Assembly (NCBI RefSeq): GCF_902159415.1 | Contig: NZ_CABGJU010000001.1 | Location: 992,001-1,056,000, forward strand | Reading direction: 5' to 3' | DNA: 64,000 nucleotides | Source: Streptococcus mitis | GTDB taxonomy: Bacteria > Bacillota > Bacilli > Lactobacillales > Streptococcaceae | The notes under the pieces: model-generated | Databases searched by the model: none | What the model saw: only the letters and a program-made list of their open reading frames with translations | What the model was told of the DNA's origin: nothing | Translations under genes and position numbers: made by a program | Shown: piece by piece, positions 20,233 through 29,575 of the stretch | Position numbering within the stretch: position 1 is the stretch's first letter | Layout of the letters: each line of letters opens with the position of its first letter

Positions 20233-20240
20233 TATTCGAA
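20233..20240 (-). promoter_or_regulatory. Competence (SigX/ComX) cin-box of ssbB
   Basis: TTCGAATA on the minus strand matches the streptococcal cin-box TACGAATA at 7 of 8 positions. It lies about 21 bases before the ssbB ATG, as expected for a late competence promoter. Confidence 0.72.
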
Positions 20241-20248
20241 GGAAAAGA

Positions 20249-20278
20249 AAAAAAGTTACAAGATTTGTAACTTTTTTA
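20249..20278 (-). terminator. Terminator between SDR gene and ssbB
   Basis: AAAAAAGTTACA and TGTAACTTTTTT form a stem around AGATT just after the SDR stop. It isolates the competence promoter of ssbB from upstream transcription. Confidence 0.85.
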
Positions 20279-20284
20279 ATAATA

Positions 20285-21046
20285 TTAATCTCTATGAATC
20301 ATAAATCCAGTTGCTTGTTGATTGGCCATGATGGTCATATCTGTGATTTGCACACGACGTGGTTGACTGGTCACATAAACTACAGTATCTGCGATGTCTT
20401 GCGCCTGCAAGGCTTCAAGTCCCTGATAGACTGTTGCCGCCCGTGCCTCATCTCCATGGAAACGGACTTTTGAAAAATCAGTTTCTACAATACCAGGTTG
20501 AATAGTGGTCACTTTGATATCAGTCGCAATGGTGTCAATCCGAATCCCATCTGAAAAAGTTTTGACTGCAGCCTTGGTTGCTGAATAGACTGCTGCACCA
20601 GCATATGCATAAATCCCTGCAGTAGAACCCATATTGATAATATGCCCTTGATTAGTTGCTACCATGGAAGGCAAGAGACAGCGTGTAACCGCCATTAAAC
20701 CCTTGACATTGGTATCCAGCATGGTCAACATATCCAACTCTTCATAGTCCTGATAGGGTGCTAAACCGAGAGCCAGTCCAGCATTATTGACCAAGATATC
20801 AACCTGACCTACTGTCTCTAAAATTTCTGAACAAACAGTCTTTACCATGTTCATATCTGTAACATCTAAGGGAAAGATCCAGACTTTTTGATTTGGAAAG
20901 ACTTCTGCGAACTCAGTTTTTAGAGTTTTGAGCCTTTCTGTTCGACGCCCTGTAAGAACGATATTTTCACCTTTTTCTAGGTAAGCACGCGCAATTGCCT
21001 CACCGATACCTGATGTTGCACCTGTAATGACTACATTTTTTGCCAT
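20285..21046 (-). CDS. SDR family oxidoreductase (YdfG-like)
   Basis: Short-chain dehydrogenase of 253 residues. The cofactor motif TGATSGIGEAIA is near residue 9, NNAGLALG follows, and the catalytic Ser-Tyr-Lys are in NMGSTAGIYAYAGAAVYSATK. The family includes serine/3-hydroxy acid dehydrogenases (YdfG); the substrate here is not evident. The ATG at 21046 (MAKNVVITG) has GGAAG just upstream and is preferred to the start five codons earlier. Confidence 0.88.
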   Translation of the reverse strand: MAKNVVITGATSGIGEAIARAYLEKGENIVLTGRRTERLKTLKTEFAEVFPNQKVWIFPLDVTDMNMVKTVCSEILETVGQVDILVNNAGLALGLAPYQDYEELDMLTMLDTNVKGLMAVTRCLLPSMVATNQGHIINMGSTAGIYAYAGAAVYSATKAAVKTFSDGIRIDTIATDIKVTTIQPGIVETDFSKVRFHGDEARAATVYQGLEALQAQDIADTVVYVTSQPRRVQITDMTIMANQQATGFMIHRD

Positions 21047-21087
21047 ATCATTTCCTTCCATCTAGTACGACAGATACTTGCAACTTC

Positions 21088-21714
21088 TTAAGCAGTCCAA
21101 TGCTTAGCTGGATCAAAGGGCGTTCCAACAACTTGGTCGTCTGACAATTCAATGATCCCACGTTTTTGGGGAGCATTTGGCAAGGCAAGTTCACGAGGAC
21201 TACACATCATACCAAAACTCTGTTCCCCACGAAGTTCACCTGGAAAAATGAGATTCCCTTTTGGCATCATAGCTCCAGGAAGAGCTACAATGGTTTTCAA
21301 ACCGACACGCGCATTGGGAGCACCTGCAACAATTTGTACTGTTTTGTCCTTCCCAACAGCAACCTGACAGATATTGAGGTGGTCGCTATCTGGATGAGCA
21401 ACCATCTCTACAATTTCTCCAACCACAAATTTCGGTTCCTTGTCGTTAATGATTTCTTCAGCAAATCCTTCTTCTTGCAATTCTTGGTTCAAACGTGCTA
21501 CTTGGTCGTCAGTTAAAAAGACTTGTCCGCGCTCAGCGATTTCAAACATGCTAGAAACTTCAAAAATGTTCCATGCGACAGTTTCACCAGTTTCTTTTAG
21601 GAAAACACGCGCTACATTACCTTTACGCTCAACATCTAGTTTGGCATCTCCACTGTTTTTCACGATGACCATAAGGACATCGCCGACATGTTCTTTATTA
21701 TATGTAAAAATCAT
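21088..21714 (-). CDS. ytpR: YtpR family tRNA-binding domain protein
   Basis: 208 residues; the N-terminal half is specific to the family (MIFTYNKEHVGDVLMVIV), and the C-terminal half is an OB-fold tRNA-binding domain as in the PheT N-terminus, with VGEIVEMVAHPDSDHLNICQV and QSFGMMCSPRELAL. The role is not firmly known. It is in line with the thioredoxin and DUF4651 genes. Confidence 0.9.
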   Translation of the reverse strand: MIFTYNKEHVGDVLMVIVKNSGDAKLDVERKGNVARVFLKETGETVAWNIFEVSSMFEIAERGQVFLTDDQVARLNQELQEEGFAEEIINDKEPKFVVGEIVEMVAHPDSDHLNICQVAVGKDKTVQIVAGAPNARVGLKTIVALPGAMMPKGNLIFPGELRGEQSFGMMCSPRELALPNAPQKRGIIELSDDQVVGTPFDPAKHWTA

Positions 21715-21723
21715 TCTTTTCTC

Positions 21724-22041
21724 CTATTTCAAACTTGCTAAAAAGTCATTGATTTGCCCCTTGGTTTTACGGTCACGATTGACAAAACGTCCAATCTCCT
21801 TGTCCTTATCTAAAACAACAAGACTTGGAATCCCGTATACATCCCAAAGTTTAGCAAATTCCATGTAGTCATCACGGTCTACCCGTATAAAAGTGAACTC
21901 TGGATTTGCCTCTTCAATCTCTGACAAGGCAGGATAGATATAACGGCAATCGCCACACCAATCCGCAACAAAAAGGAAGACTTTCTTGCCATCCTGCTCT
22001 ACTAGATTTGCTAATTCTTCTATATTTTTAGGAGAAATCAT
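21724..22041 (-). CDS. Thioredoxin family protein
   Basis: A 105-residue thioredoxin fold with active site VADWCGDCRYIYP. The WCGDC differs from WCGPC of classical TrxA and suggests a specialised cytoplasmic reductase. cis-Pro is present in YGIPSLVVLD. No signal peptide. The start overlaps the DUF4651 stop by 4 bases. Confidence 0.9.
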   Translation of the reverse strand: MISPKNIEELANLVEQDGKKVFLFVADWCGDCRYIYPALSEIEEANPEFTFIRVDRDDYMEFAKLWDVYGIPSLVVLDKDKEIGRFVNRDRKTKGQINDFLASLK

Positions 22042-22328
22042 AAGACTTCCTCCTCGTAGATGAGATCTTCATCTTCATAGACAAAGGTATAGTGACGACC
22101 ATCTTCAAAAATGACACCACCAACAAGACGTTCTAAGCTACTTTCGTATACTTGGACATAGAGAGTACCAATCTCACCCATTTCTGAGAAATAGTCACGC
22201 ACAATAGCCGTTAACTCTTCCTGTGTCTTCATGAGTTTGTGATCATCAGCTACTTTCTTAGCACCAAAGGCAAGGGCTCCAAGTCCTGCCACAACCAAAC
22301 CTGTTTTAATAATATTTTTCGTTTTCAT
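22038..22328 (-). CDS. DUF4651 membrane-anchored protein
   Basis: 96 residues with one N-terminal hydrophobic segment (IIKTGLVVAGLGALAFG) and a soluble remainder that looks like PepSY/DUF4651 sequence. The ATG at 22328 is preferred to a start six codons upstream because homologs begin MKTKN. Overlaps the thioredoxin start as ATGA. Confidence 0.8.
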   Translation of the reverse strand: MKTKNIIKTGLVVAGLGALAFGAKKVADDHKLMKTQEELTAIVRDYFSEMGEIGTLYVQVYESSLERLVGGVIFEDGRHYTFVYEDEDLIYEEEVL

Positions 22329-22404
22329 GCTAACATTGTAACACAAAAAGGCTCAAGGAACAATGAAAAAGGGAGTTCCACTCCCCCTTTCTAATTTCTC
22401 AACA

Positions 22405-22659
22405 TTAATAATTTCTCTCACCAAACAAGCCTTCTGGCAAATCATGAAATCCCTTGCTTGCCTTAAAGTTTTCAAACTTACCAAGTAAGAATTGGTAGGC
22501 ATCCAAACGACTCTCGTAGCGAATCATGGCATCTTTAGCACGCTCATCTTGATCTTCTTCATAGACCTTTTGACTTTCCTTAAGAGCCATGTCGTTGATC
22601 ATGATCTGGGTATTAACCCAGGCTTCAAATTCCTTCATAAATTCTTGTTCGTAACTCAT
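22405..22659 (-). CDS. DUF1912 family protein
   Basis: A small acidic helical protein of 84 residues, MSYEQEFMKEFEAWVNTQIM at the start, matching DUF1912, which is confined to streptococci and relatives. AAGGAGAAGC precedes the ATG. Function is unknown. It sits 9 bases after the hemerythrin/PAS gene. Confidence 0.82.
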   Translation of the reverse strand: MSYEQEFMKEFEAWVNTQIMINDMALKESQKVYEEDQDERAKDAMIRYESRLDAYQFLLGKFENFKASKGFHDLPEGLFGERNY

Positions 22660-22668
22660 TGCTTCTCC

Positions 22669-24003
22669 TTATTCTATTCCACGGAAAAAGTCGCTATCAA
22701 TTTCACGATAGGGTTGAATATCCTGAACATACTCTAGCACGCCTTGAAATTCTCCGTTCTCATCGTGTACTGCAGCGTAAGTGACATGGACAAACTTTCC
22801 ACGTGATTCTGACTTGAACCACATCTCGTACTTGTCTTTTTTCCCCTCACGAAGACCTTGCATAATCGCTTTGACTTTCTCCAAATATTTTGGTGGATGA
22901 CATAGTTCGACATTCCGTCCAACTTGAGACGGTGTCCGCTTGAAAATCATTTCATCCGCTGGAGTATTGTCATTATAATACTGGAAGATATCATCCTTAT
23001 TAACAAAGGTAATCTCCATCGGCAAATGATTAAGGATAAGATTTGCCTGCTCAACTGATAGATAACCATTGCCAAACGCCTGTTGACTATTGCGATCTAG
23101 CACCGTTTCCTTTTCCTTTGGTGTAAAGGTGATAGTAAACTGACCTTCTGGTGTATCAATCACTTGCTGAACTTGTCCATCTACAGTTTCTGGCTGAGTT
23201 GGTTCTTCTACACTTTTTTCCTCAACAAAACTTTGACGTTCTGGGATCCATTTTTCTGACGGACGGATAATAGCATATCCATAGGCATCACTTTCCTCAG
23301 CAATCTGAATCCAGTCATCCTGGTTAAAAGATTCGAGCAATATCATAAGGAGGATAGATTCTTCCTTAAAAATCATACTTTCAAACTCTGTCGCAAAGGC
23401 CTCAAAAGCTTCCTTTACAGTGGAAATCGGCACTTCTGGGAGCGACTTAGTTGCCACTAAAGCTGTTTGAAAGAGTTCCCTAATCTGGTCATCCACTCCC
23501 CACATAACTTTGGGAGGTGAATCATGTCCATAACGTTCCATGATGGGAAAGAAGAGTTCTTCCTTGCGCTGGTAGTGAATGTCAAATTGACCAACAAGCC
23601 CCATCTGACGTACCAAGCCTTTGCGCATCTCCGCCAGCATTTCCTCATCGTCCACAGATTCATAAGTGTCTAACAATCTACGAACCCGAATCAAAGCAGC
23701 ACGGAGAGCTAGATTTTCATCCTTAAAGACTCGCACAGGGTGACCAGGATGCTCGGTATCCTCAACTTCTACGCCCTTAACAGCATTTTTAAAGAGATTG
23801 GCATGCACATCACAAAGTTCCATGACATCTTCAAAGGTAACGCCTGAGTCAGAGTTCATCAACTCGTGCTCCATAAGTGAAATCTCAATAGCAGATACAC
23901 CTGTAAAAGTAGCATCAAATCGTTCCTGAACGGACTCCGGAGAGGCTCCATTATGCAATTCTAATAAAATATCCCGCAGGATATGAATACGTTCATCTGT
24001 CAT
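22669..24003 (-). CDS. DUF438-hemerythrin-PAS protein
   Basis: 444 residues in three parts: an N-terminal DUF438 segment (MTDERIHILRDILLELHNG to about 70), a hemerythrin-like HHE domain with histidines in FDIHYQRKEELFFPIMERYGHD (around residue 140-165), and a C-terminal PAS domain (from about 300) with MEITFVNKDDIFQYYNDN. The histidine/glutamate pattern suggests a di-iron or oxygen/NO-sensing centre. The stop overlaps nothing but the start overlaps the DUF1858 stop by one base, so the two genes probably work together. Confidence 0.88.
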   Translation of the reverse strand: MTDERIHILRDILLELHNGASPESVQERFDATFTGVSAIEISLMEHELMNSDSGVTFEDVMELCDVHANLFKNAVKGVEVEDTEHPGHPVRVFKDENLALRAALIRVRRLLDTYESVDDEEMLAEMRKGLVRQMGLVGQFDIHYQRKEELFFPIMERYGHDSPPKVMWGVDDQIRELFQTALVATKSLPEVPISTVKEAFEAFATEFESMIFKEESILLMILLESFNQDDWIQIAEESDAYGYAIIRPSEKWIPERQSFVEEKSVEEPTQPETVDGQVQQVIDTPEGQFTITFTPKEKETVLDRNSQQAFGNGYLSVEQANLILNHLPMEITFVNKDDIFQYYNDNTPADEMIFKRTPSQVGRNVELCHPPKYLEKVKAIMQGLREGKKDKYEMWFKSESRGKFVHVTYAAVHDENGEFQGVLEYVQDIQPYREIDSDFFRGIE

Positions 24004-24236
24004 TAGTCTAACCCGATCACTTCGTAACCATTTGCTTCAAGCGTACGCACGATCTTATCCATAGGAGTCCCTTCAAGTTTTGAGCCTTGTTTGAGCGAAA
24101 CTTTTCGCCCTACAGTATTACGCATCAAGGGATTTGCAAGAGGTTTAAAACCAAGCTCAACCAAAACATCTAAAACTTCTGGATGCTTGTCTACTACTTC
24201 TGCAACAGGGATCGATACATCAATAATATTATCCAT
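24003..24236 (-). CDS. DUF1858 domain protein
   Basis: A 77-residue domain that resembles the N-terminal (ScdA_N-like) part of RIC iron-sulphur repair proteins, with IIDVSIPVAEVVDKHPEVLDVLVELGF in pieces. ATG at 24236 is chosen over the adjacent in-frame ATG at 24239 on ribosome-site spacing (GGAGGT). It is coupled to the DUF438-hemerythrin-PAS gene, recalling a split ScdA/YtfE layout. Confidence 0.82.
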   Translation of the reverse strand: MDNIIDVSIPVAEVVDKHPEVLDVLVELGFKPLANPLMRNTVGRKVSLKQGSKLEGTPMDKIVRTLEANGYEVIGLD

Positions 24237-24337
24237 CATAACCTCCAATACATTCTCAAACTAATTTTTCTTTTTTTATTATACCACAAGGGTTTGGATA
24301 AAAAAACTAGCAGTACAAGACTACTAGTTTCTTCCTA

Positions 24338-25117
24338 TTATTCTACTTCGATGATTTCTGCTTCTTTTCGAATGGTTTCTATATCTTCCTGATATTGTAC
24401 TTCATCATAATTAACCAATTTAGACAATTCCTTTTGCAAGCTTTCTCCCATCGGCTTCATGGTCGCAAACGTTAACCCTCCAGAGATGACACCTCCTAAT
24501 ATCGGAATGAATTTCCCCATTCCTTTGGCTAAGCCACCCTTCGTCAGATTTACCCCAAAAATTTTCAAAACTTTCTTCAAAATAGGATACCAAAGTGTCT
24601 TTGTCAAGGCTTTTTGAGGGACAGTTTTCATCACTTGCTTGGCAATTGCAACACCACCAGCACGAAGTAAAGCGGCAGTACCATTCACTCCTAGCATTAC
24701 ACCGAGATAGAGTAGCAGTGTATTTTGAGCATCTTCACTCAACTCGTCACGAGAAGCCCAAAGATCATTGTATCCATAGATATAACCTAACTCTTGAGCT
24801 AGTTTCAATGAAAAAGCATAAAACTGAGCTACGTCTGCTGGTATAGTAACCGCCATCGCAAGCCCACCAGGTAAGCCAGCTAAAACAGACGTCCCACTTG
24901 CTAACAAGACATTATCTCTAATACATGCATTTGCTACTCGATCTAAAATTTCCTGAGACAACAAGGCCGTTGGTCCCTCTTCTAATAATATAGGGACATC
25001 CTTTGGATCCAATTCATTTGAAAATTTATCCACTAAAAATTTTGACCGATCAACTTTAACAACCGGCAGTTTCACGACTTGCTGCAATACTTGCATAGCG
25101 ATATCTTGTTCAGCCAT
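24338..25117 (-). CDS. EcsC family protein
   Basis: 259 residues with an amphipathic helical N-terminus and a glycine-rich membrane-facing centre, GLPGGLAMAVTIPADVAQFYAF and GVISGGLTFATMKPMGESLQ. It matches EcsC-like proteins, whose function is not defined outside the EcsAB context. It has AT-rich upstream sequence with a TATAAT at 25139-25144 on minus but no clear -35. Confidence 0.75.
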   Translation of the reverse strand: MAEQDIAMQVLQQVVKLPVVKVDRSKFLVDKFSNELDPKDVPILLEEGPTALLSQEILDRVANACIRDNVLLASGTSVLAGLPGGLAMAVTIPADVAQFYAFSLKLAQELGYIYGYNDLWASRDELSEDAQNTLLLYLGVMLGVNGTAALLRAGGVAIAKQVMKTVPQKALTKTLWYPILKKVLKIFGVNLTKGGLAKGMGKFIPILGGVISGGLTFATMKPMGESLQKELSKLVNYDEVQYQEDIETIRKEAEIIEVE

Positions 25118-25242
25118 TTAAAATCTCCATTTAATGTATTATACTCATTCTATATAATAACACACATCAAACAAAATATAAAGCGTTCTCAAACTTTATT
25201 TCTAAAATATTTTTTCGATTAAATCGTATACTATTAAAAAAC

Positions 25243-25267
25243 AAAAAGAGGATTCCTCCTCTTTTTT
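25243..25267 (-). terminator. Terminator after the SPFH/SHOCT gene
   Basis: AAAAAGAGGA and TCCTCTTTTTT arms around a short loop, 36 bases beyond the stop of the SPFH gene on minus. Confidence 0.75.
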
Positions 25268-25302
25268 AGTTCTTATCCAAATTACGTAACATCTCGTCAA
25301 TC

Positions 25303-26403
25303 TTATAAGTCCATAATCTCTTTTTTCTTTCGATCAAACTCTTCCTGAGATAATATGCCTACATCTAAAAGTGATTTGAGTTTAGTAAGAGCTTCAATTT
25401 GTTCATCGAATGATAAACTTGGTTTAGTTGCTTTTTCATCTAACTGTTGTGCCATATTCATACCAAAAATCATTCCCGCACCATCTCCTAGCCCGTGTTG
25501 TTCGATTCCTGAGGCGACTTTTTGCTGCGCGGCAATGTTAGAAGCTTTCTGCGATACATCATCAAAAGCCTTTAAATTCATCTTGTTTGATGAAAATTTC
25601 TTAACCAATTCCTTAGATTCTGGCGAGAATTCTATATTTGCAATCGCAACTTTTATAATTTCAAACCCAAAACGTTCTTTCCAAGTACCGGCATACTGCT
25701 CATCACTCGATACTTGTTTTGCAAGTACTGTTGCTTGCGAAGGTAATTGTGATATACGATAAGTTGTTGATAACGAATTGAGGGCAACAGTAAATGATTG
25801 AAGAAATTCCGTGACTATCTGAGCTCTTGCTTGAGCACTATCAAAGCTATAGTAGGTCACATTTGCAGGAAGGAAATTTTTTACAAACTTGATAGCGTCC
25901 GTAATTTGAATAGAGAAAGTTCCAAAAGCGCGTACTTCTAAGTCTGTTCCATAAAACAAGTCGTTATACATAACTGGACCACGAGTACCAAACCTAATAT
26001 CACGAATTTCTCTCAAATTGACAAAACAAATCTGTTTTTGCTGATCACTTTGTCCGCCAAATCCAACACGATTTGCAACATTATCAAACAGTGATTTTTT
26101 TAACCCGTCACCATTAAAAACACTACTTTCCCCACTTTGATATTCATATCCACCTGGTTCAGTGATAATTTCTTCTATTCCAGACTGACTAAAAATAACA
26201 GCAGCAGTATTTTCAGGAATAAAAATCTTAGACCCATTTGAAATGACACCAATAGACCCCTGACTATTCACTCCTCTGCCATTATTACTAACTTGTAGAA
26301 CACCTGGACTGACAGCTGTATGTTCATCAAAAGCCTGAACTGTAATAATCTCCTTCCATTGATCGGAAAAAGTGCCACTAATTGCTTCTTTAAGGGCTAG
26401 CAA
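25303..26403 (-). CDS. SPFH-domain protein with C-terminal SHOCT motif
   Basis: 366 residues. The SPFH core is clear (FSDQWKEIITVQAF, FFGGQ-like segment VGFGGQSDQQKQICFVN, AFGTFSIQITDAIKFVKNF), followed by a Gly/Met-rich link (GAGMIFGMNMAQQ) and a SHOCT motif KLKSLLDVGILSQEEFDRKK at the end. It is a paralog of the gene at the window start. The only usable start is a TTG at 26403 without a clear ribosome site. The frame runs only ten more codons upstream. The prophage begins just beyond, so the 5' end may have been altered by integration. Confidence 0.78.
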   Translation of the reverse strand: MLALKEAISGTFSDQWKEIITVQAFDEHTAVSPGVLQVSNNGRGVNSQGSIGVISNGSKIFIPENTAAVIFSQSGIEEIITEPGGYEYQSGESSVFNGDGLKKSLFDNVANRVGFGGQSDQQKQICFVNLREIRDIRFGTRGPVMYNDLFYGTDLEVRAFGTFSIQITDAIKFVKNFLPANVTYYSFDSAQARAQIVTEFLQSFTVALNSLSTTYRISQLPSQATVLAKQVSSDEQYAGTWKERFGFEIIKVAIANIEFSPESKELVKKFSSNKMNLKAFDDVSQKASNIAAQQKVASGIEQHGLGDGAGMIFGMNMAQQLDEKATKPSLSFDEQIEALTKLKSLLDVGILSQEEFDRKKKEIMDL

Positions 26404-26503
26404 TACTTCATAAGTATATAATAGAAAGAAACCTTATAAAATAAGCATAAATAAGAAATAAACTACATATAATTTTTACCATAAAAATATAAAAGTTTTA
26501 ACC

Positions 26504-26527
26504 TTTTGCCCCTTTTTTGCCCCTTTT
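26504..26527. repeat. Tandem TTTTGCCCCTTTT repeats at prophage left end
   Basis: Two copies of the 13-mer TTTTGCCCCTTTT overlap by two bases (26504-26516 and 26515-26527), an 11-bp period that is close to one helical turn. They are in the non-coding interval at the phage edge, where arm-type integrase binding sites are expected. Confidence 0.55.
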
Positions 26528-26541
26528 TAGAGCAAACAAAA

Positions 26542-26567
26542 AGACCGCTAGCATAAGCCAGCGGTCT
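26542..26567 (-). terminator. Terminator of the phage late operon
   Basis: AGACCGCT and AGCGGTCT form a perfect stem; on minus it is followed by TTTTTGTTTG. It lies 40 bases beyond the lysin stop. Confidence 0.88.
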
Positions 26568-26606
26568 AGTGTGTATAATTAATTTGTTCTTTCTATTTGA
26601 ATTTTT

Positions 26607-27554
26607 TTATTTTGTTGTGATTAAGCCATCAGGCTCAACTGTGAACTCAGGCTTGTCAGCAAGTGAACCATCTTCTTTGAGATAGTACCAACCTTTTTCT
26701 GATTTTACAAATTGTTTAGATAACATTTCTCCGTTTTGTTCAGAGAGATAATACCAAGTTTCGTTGTATTTCACCCAACCTGTGATCATGTAGCCATCTT
26801 TGTTGAAGTAATACCAACGGTTGTTAATGAAGTGCCAACCTGTAACGGTTGCGCCACGTTTATCAAGATAGAACCAATATTTTCCGTCATAAAACCAACG
26901 GTTGATTAGACATAGACCTTTCTCGTCAAATCTGAACCATTCCCCCTTGATTTCTTTCCAGCAATTAGTTGGATAAGAGCCATCTGACTCCTCCCACCAC
27001 CAACCATATTTACCTTGTCGCCATCCAGCTTCAGTATTTGTGCCACCTTCAATATCTTTCTTGAATTGACTGCGACTAATACCCCACTTAGCAAGGTAAG
27101 GATACGGGTCAACGTGATCTGAATTATTGTTAGGTTGATGATATGTACAGTATTCATGCGACTTGATACCAGCTAAGCTATCAGTATCAAGTGTTTTTGG
27201 AATACCTGCCTCATCAGCAAGGTCACGTAGTAGTTGGATGTAAAGGCGATAATCTGTCATGAACTCTTCTTTAGTCGAATGACTCTCAATCAACTCGACT
27301 GCTGCATAACTTTCAGCATTCCAACCGCCACCAACGTCCCAACTTCCGTTATTTACTGGCCCTACTTGCATCACTCGACCATTACCGACTACGTGAGAGA
27401 AGAACCCAAGTTCAGGGTCTTTGCGATAGTGGTAATCTGCTTCGTTTTGTGCGGTTGAGTTACGGTTGCCCGTTGAATGAGCATGTACTTGTCTGTAAGG
27501 ACGTACACCGACCTGAGGAAGTCCAGTTCTTAATCTACTTTTATCAATATCCAT
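26607..27554 (-). CDS. LytA-like choline-binding amidase endolysin
   Basis: N-acetylmuramoyl-L-alanine amidase that frees progeny phage by cutting choline-decorated cell wall. The 315 residues align along the whole length with pneumococcal LytA (318) as I remember it. H26, E87, H133, H147 and D149, the zinc and catalytic residues I recall for LytA, are all in place ([34 protein letters not shown]). From about residue 175 there are six choline-binding repeats of the WYY(F/L)...GxMxTGW type. The C-terminus is the LytA-like [12 protein letters not shown]. No signal peptide, so it needs the holins upstream. Confidence 0.95.
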   Translation of the reverse strand: MDIDKSRLRTGLPQVGVRPYRQVHAHSTGNRNSTAQNEADYHYRKDPELGFFSHVVGNGRVMQVGPVNNGSWDVGGGWNAESYAAVELIESHSTKEEFMTDYRLYIQLLRDLADEAGIPKTLDTDSLAGIKSHEYCTYHQPNNNSDHVDPYPYLAKWGISRSQFKKDIEGGTNTEAGWRQGKYGWWWEESDGSYPTNCWKEIKGEWFRFDEKGLCLINRWFYDGKYWFYLDKRGATVTGWHFINNRWYYFNKDGYMITGWVKYNETWYYLSEQNGEMLSKQFVKSEKGWYYLKEDGSLADKPEFTVEPDGLITTK

Positions 27555-27569
27555 TTTTAAATTCCTTTC

Positions 27570-29189
27570 TTATGGTAAGACATTAGGCCACGGCTCACTA
27601 GTCAAGTAAGAGATTGAACTTACACGAATATCTCCGATATCACGGTCAGTAGGTACTGGGTCAGTGAATTGGAAGCGTAGCATATTGCTATCTCCAGCAC
27701 CTCCAAGATACCAAGTGCCGTATGGTGTGCCCTTGTCGTTGTAAATACCGCCAATTAAGCTAAACTCCGAGCGGAAGCCTACTGGTACTCCGCCTAAACC
27801 TAAAATGAAGCAGTTTCTTTCTCGGTCACTAGGTTGGACTTGATACCCTGCACCGCCACGTCTGACAATACCAAACCATCCCCAGCTTAGCCCTCCAAAC
27901 TGATACATCACGGTATCGTTTTTGCGTCGTACTTTTAGATATGAATTGCCTAGCTTTGAAACAATAGTGAGAGTACGCCAACCAGTGTCCCCTGTTAGCA
28001 CCTCCCATCCCTGAGAGTCAGTTCCTGAGCGTTTAATCCATTTCAAAGCGCCATTAGTTACAGCGGTATCAACGTAAGTTGTCCCAACTGGTGCTACAAC
28101 CTTACCATTAGGCATGCCTTGACCGTGAATTTCGTACTGATTGACTTGTCCAGCGGGTGTGTTTGATGCTGCATTAGCTGGTAAGATAATACTCCCACCA
28201 CCATCGGATAATGTTACAATGTTCCCGTTGATGCTCAATCTCTGAGGGATTCCCACACCATCGCGACCATTTTCGCCTTTAGGACCAGTTAAACCAATAG
28301 GTCCTTGAGGTCCGACTGGTCCAGGTAAACCAGCGGGTCCTTGTTCCCCTCGTTCTCCACGAGGTCCTGGCTCTCCATCTCGCCCACGTTCTCCTTGGAT
28401 ACCTTGCAATCCTTGAGGGCCTTGTAAACCGTCTGCCCCTCTTGGTCCAGTTTCGCCTGTTGCACCTTGCGGGCCACGTTCGCCAGGTTCTCCCTTTGGA
28501 CCAAGCTCTCCTTTGTCGCCCTTTGGTCCTTGAGATAGAGCAACGTTCTGCAACTCTAGCTTGGTTGCAAACTGACTTGTGTCAATGTTAGGCTTGCTCT
28601 CTAAGACCTCTACACGCTCTACAAGTGGCTTGTCATTATAGATGGTGTCATTGTCAGGCTTGGTCTTTAAGGCTTCAATATCGGCTGAGATACGGCTTAT
28701 TTCAGTACGTAGGTTGCTGTCGTCATAAGTTCCGCCTTGTGCTTTAATTTTTTCAAAAAGCGCATCCAACTCTTGCTTGGTCACAACATCCTTGACGTTA
28801 ACAATTCGCCCTGATTCACGTTCAATAAGTGGTTGCTTAACTGCCTTATCAATCTCGCTTACATGAACATTAAACATAAAGCTATACACATCCGCTGACT
28901 GCTCTACTTTTTCAAAATAGATGTAGCCAATAACAGATTCATCAGTCGTGATCAATGATGTATCAAATTGAACCGTGAACGAATTGCCTTCGATAACTGC
29001 TTCAACTTCTTTGTATCGTTTGGTGGATTTGAAATAGAATAAACAGATTACCTTAGTAGCAGTCAAATCATCGACTGTGAACTTAAACTCAGCATTATTT
29101 TTATCGTGGCTGTAAAACTCGTTATACAGTTTCTCGATACCACGATTACTGGATAGAACGGTTATTTTCCTTTCGATAACCTTTTTCAA
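27570..29189 (-). CDS. Baseplate/tail fibre protein with collagen-like stalk
   Basis: 539 residues in three parts. The N-terminal about 115 residues resemble a BppU-type baseplate attachment domain; a predicted helical coiled segment follows (residues 130-215). Residues 221-313 are 31 uninterrupted Gly-X-Y triplets, a collagen-like trimeric stalk. The C-terminal about 200 residues probably form the receptor-binding head. It is placed between tail genes and holins, as expected for host-binding structures. The host receptor is unknown. Confidence 0.85.
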   Translation of the reverse strand: MKKVIERKITVLSSNRGIEKLYNEFYSHDKNNAEFKFTVDDLTATKVICLFYFKSTKRYKEVEAVIEGNSFTVQFDTSLITTDESVIGYIYFEKVEQSADVYSFMFNVHVSEIDKAVKQPLIERESGRIVNVKDVVTKQELDALFEKIKAQGGTYDDSNLRTEISRISADIEALKTKPDNDTIYNDKPLVERVEVLESKPNIDTSQFATKLELQNVALSQGPKGDKGELGPKGEPGERGPQGATGETGPRGADGLQGPQGLQGIQGERGRDGEPGPRGERGEQGPAGLPGPVGPQGPIGLTGPKGENGRDGVGIPQRLSINGNIVTLSDGGGSIILPANAASNTPAGQVNQYEIHGQGMPNGKVVAPVGTTYVDTAVTNGALKWIKRSGTDSQGWEVLTGDTGWRTLTIVSKLGNSYLKVRRKNDTVMYQFGGLSWGWFGIVRRGGAGYQVQPSDRERNCFILGLGGVPVGFRSEFSLIGGIYNDKGTPYGTWYLGGAGDSNMLRFQFTDPVPTDRDIGDIRVSSISYLTSEPWPNVLP

Positions 29190-29242
29190 ATGCTAACCTC
29201 CTTTCTTTAAAAAGAAAGAGAACCCAAAAGGGTTCTCGTATA

Positions 29243-29575
29243 CTATTGGTTCATCCACGCATCGTTCATCTGCTTAACTGCTGACTCAACGAATGTATCG
29301 AGGTCACTGTCAGTCATGTTGATGTTGTATTTGTTAAGCTCAGCACGAATTTTAACTCGTGCTTGTTCCAGCTTTTCTTCGCCTTTGTAGCCAGTTTCAG
29401 CAGATACTTGCTCTACTGCATTAACTGCATTCTTAGCAAGAATTTCAACAATCTTGATTGTTTTTTCTCCGCCTTTTTGAACCAGGTACTCTTTGACAGC
29501 TTTGACTGCTACACCTACCAAAATGACTAGGATGCTAATTGCTCCATTGATTAAAATTTCATTAATTTGTTGCAT
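29243..29575 (-). CDS. Phage holin, LLH-like
   Basis: 110 residues with one N-terminal transmembrane helix (GAISILVILVGVAVKAVKEY) and a charged helical tail (VEQVSAETGYKGEEKLEQA). Fits the LL-H holin family. It overlaps the other holin by 14 bases and precedes the lysin, so it probably acts in lysis timing. Confidence 0.8.
   Translation of the reverse strand: MQQINEILINGAISILVILVGVAVKAVKEYLVQKGGEKTIKIVEILAKNAVNAVEQVSAETGYKGEEKLEQARVKIRAELNKYNINMTDSDLDTFVESAVKQMNDAWMNQ

Noticed and set aside
28289-28543. Second minus frame within the collagen-like region
   Set aside because: It is a by-product of the Gly-X-Y repeat composition in another frame.
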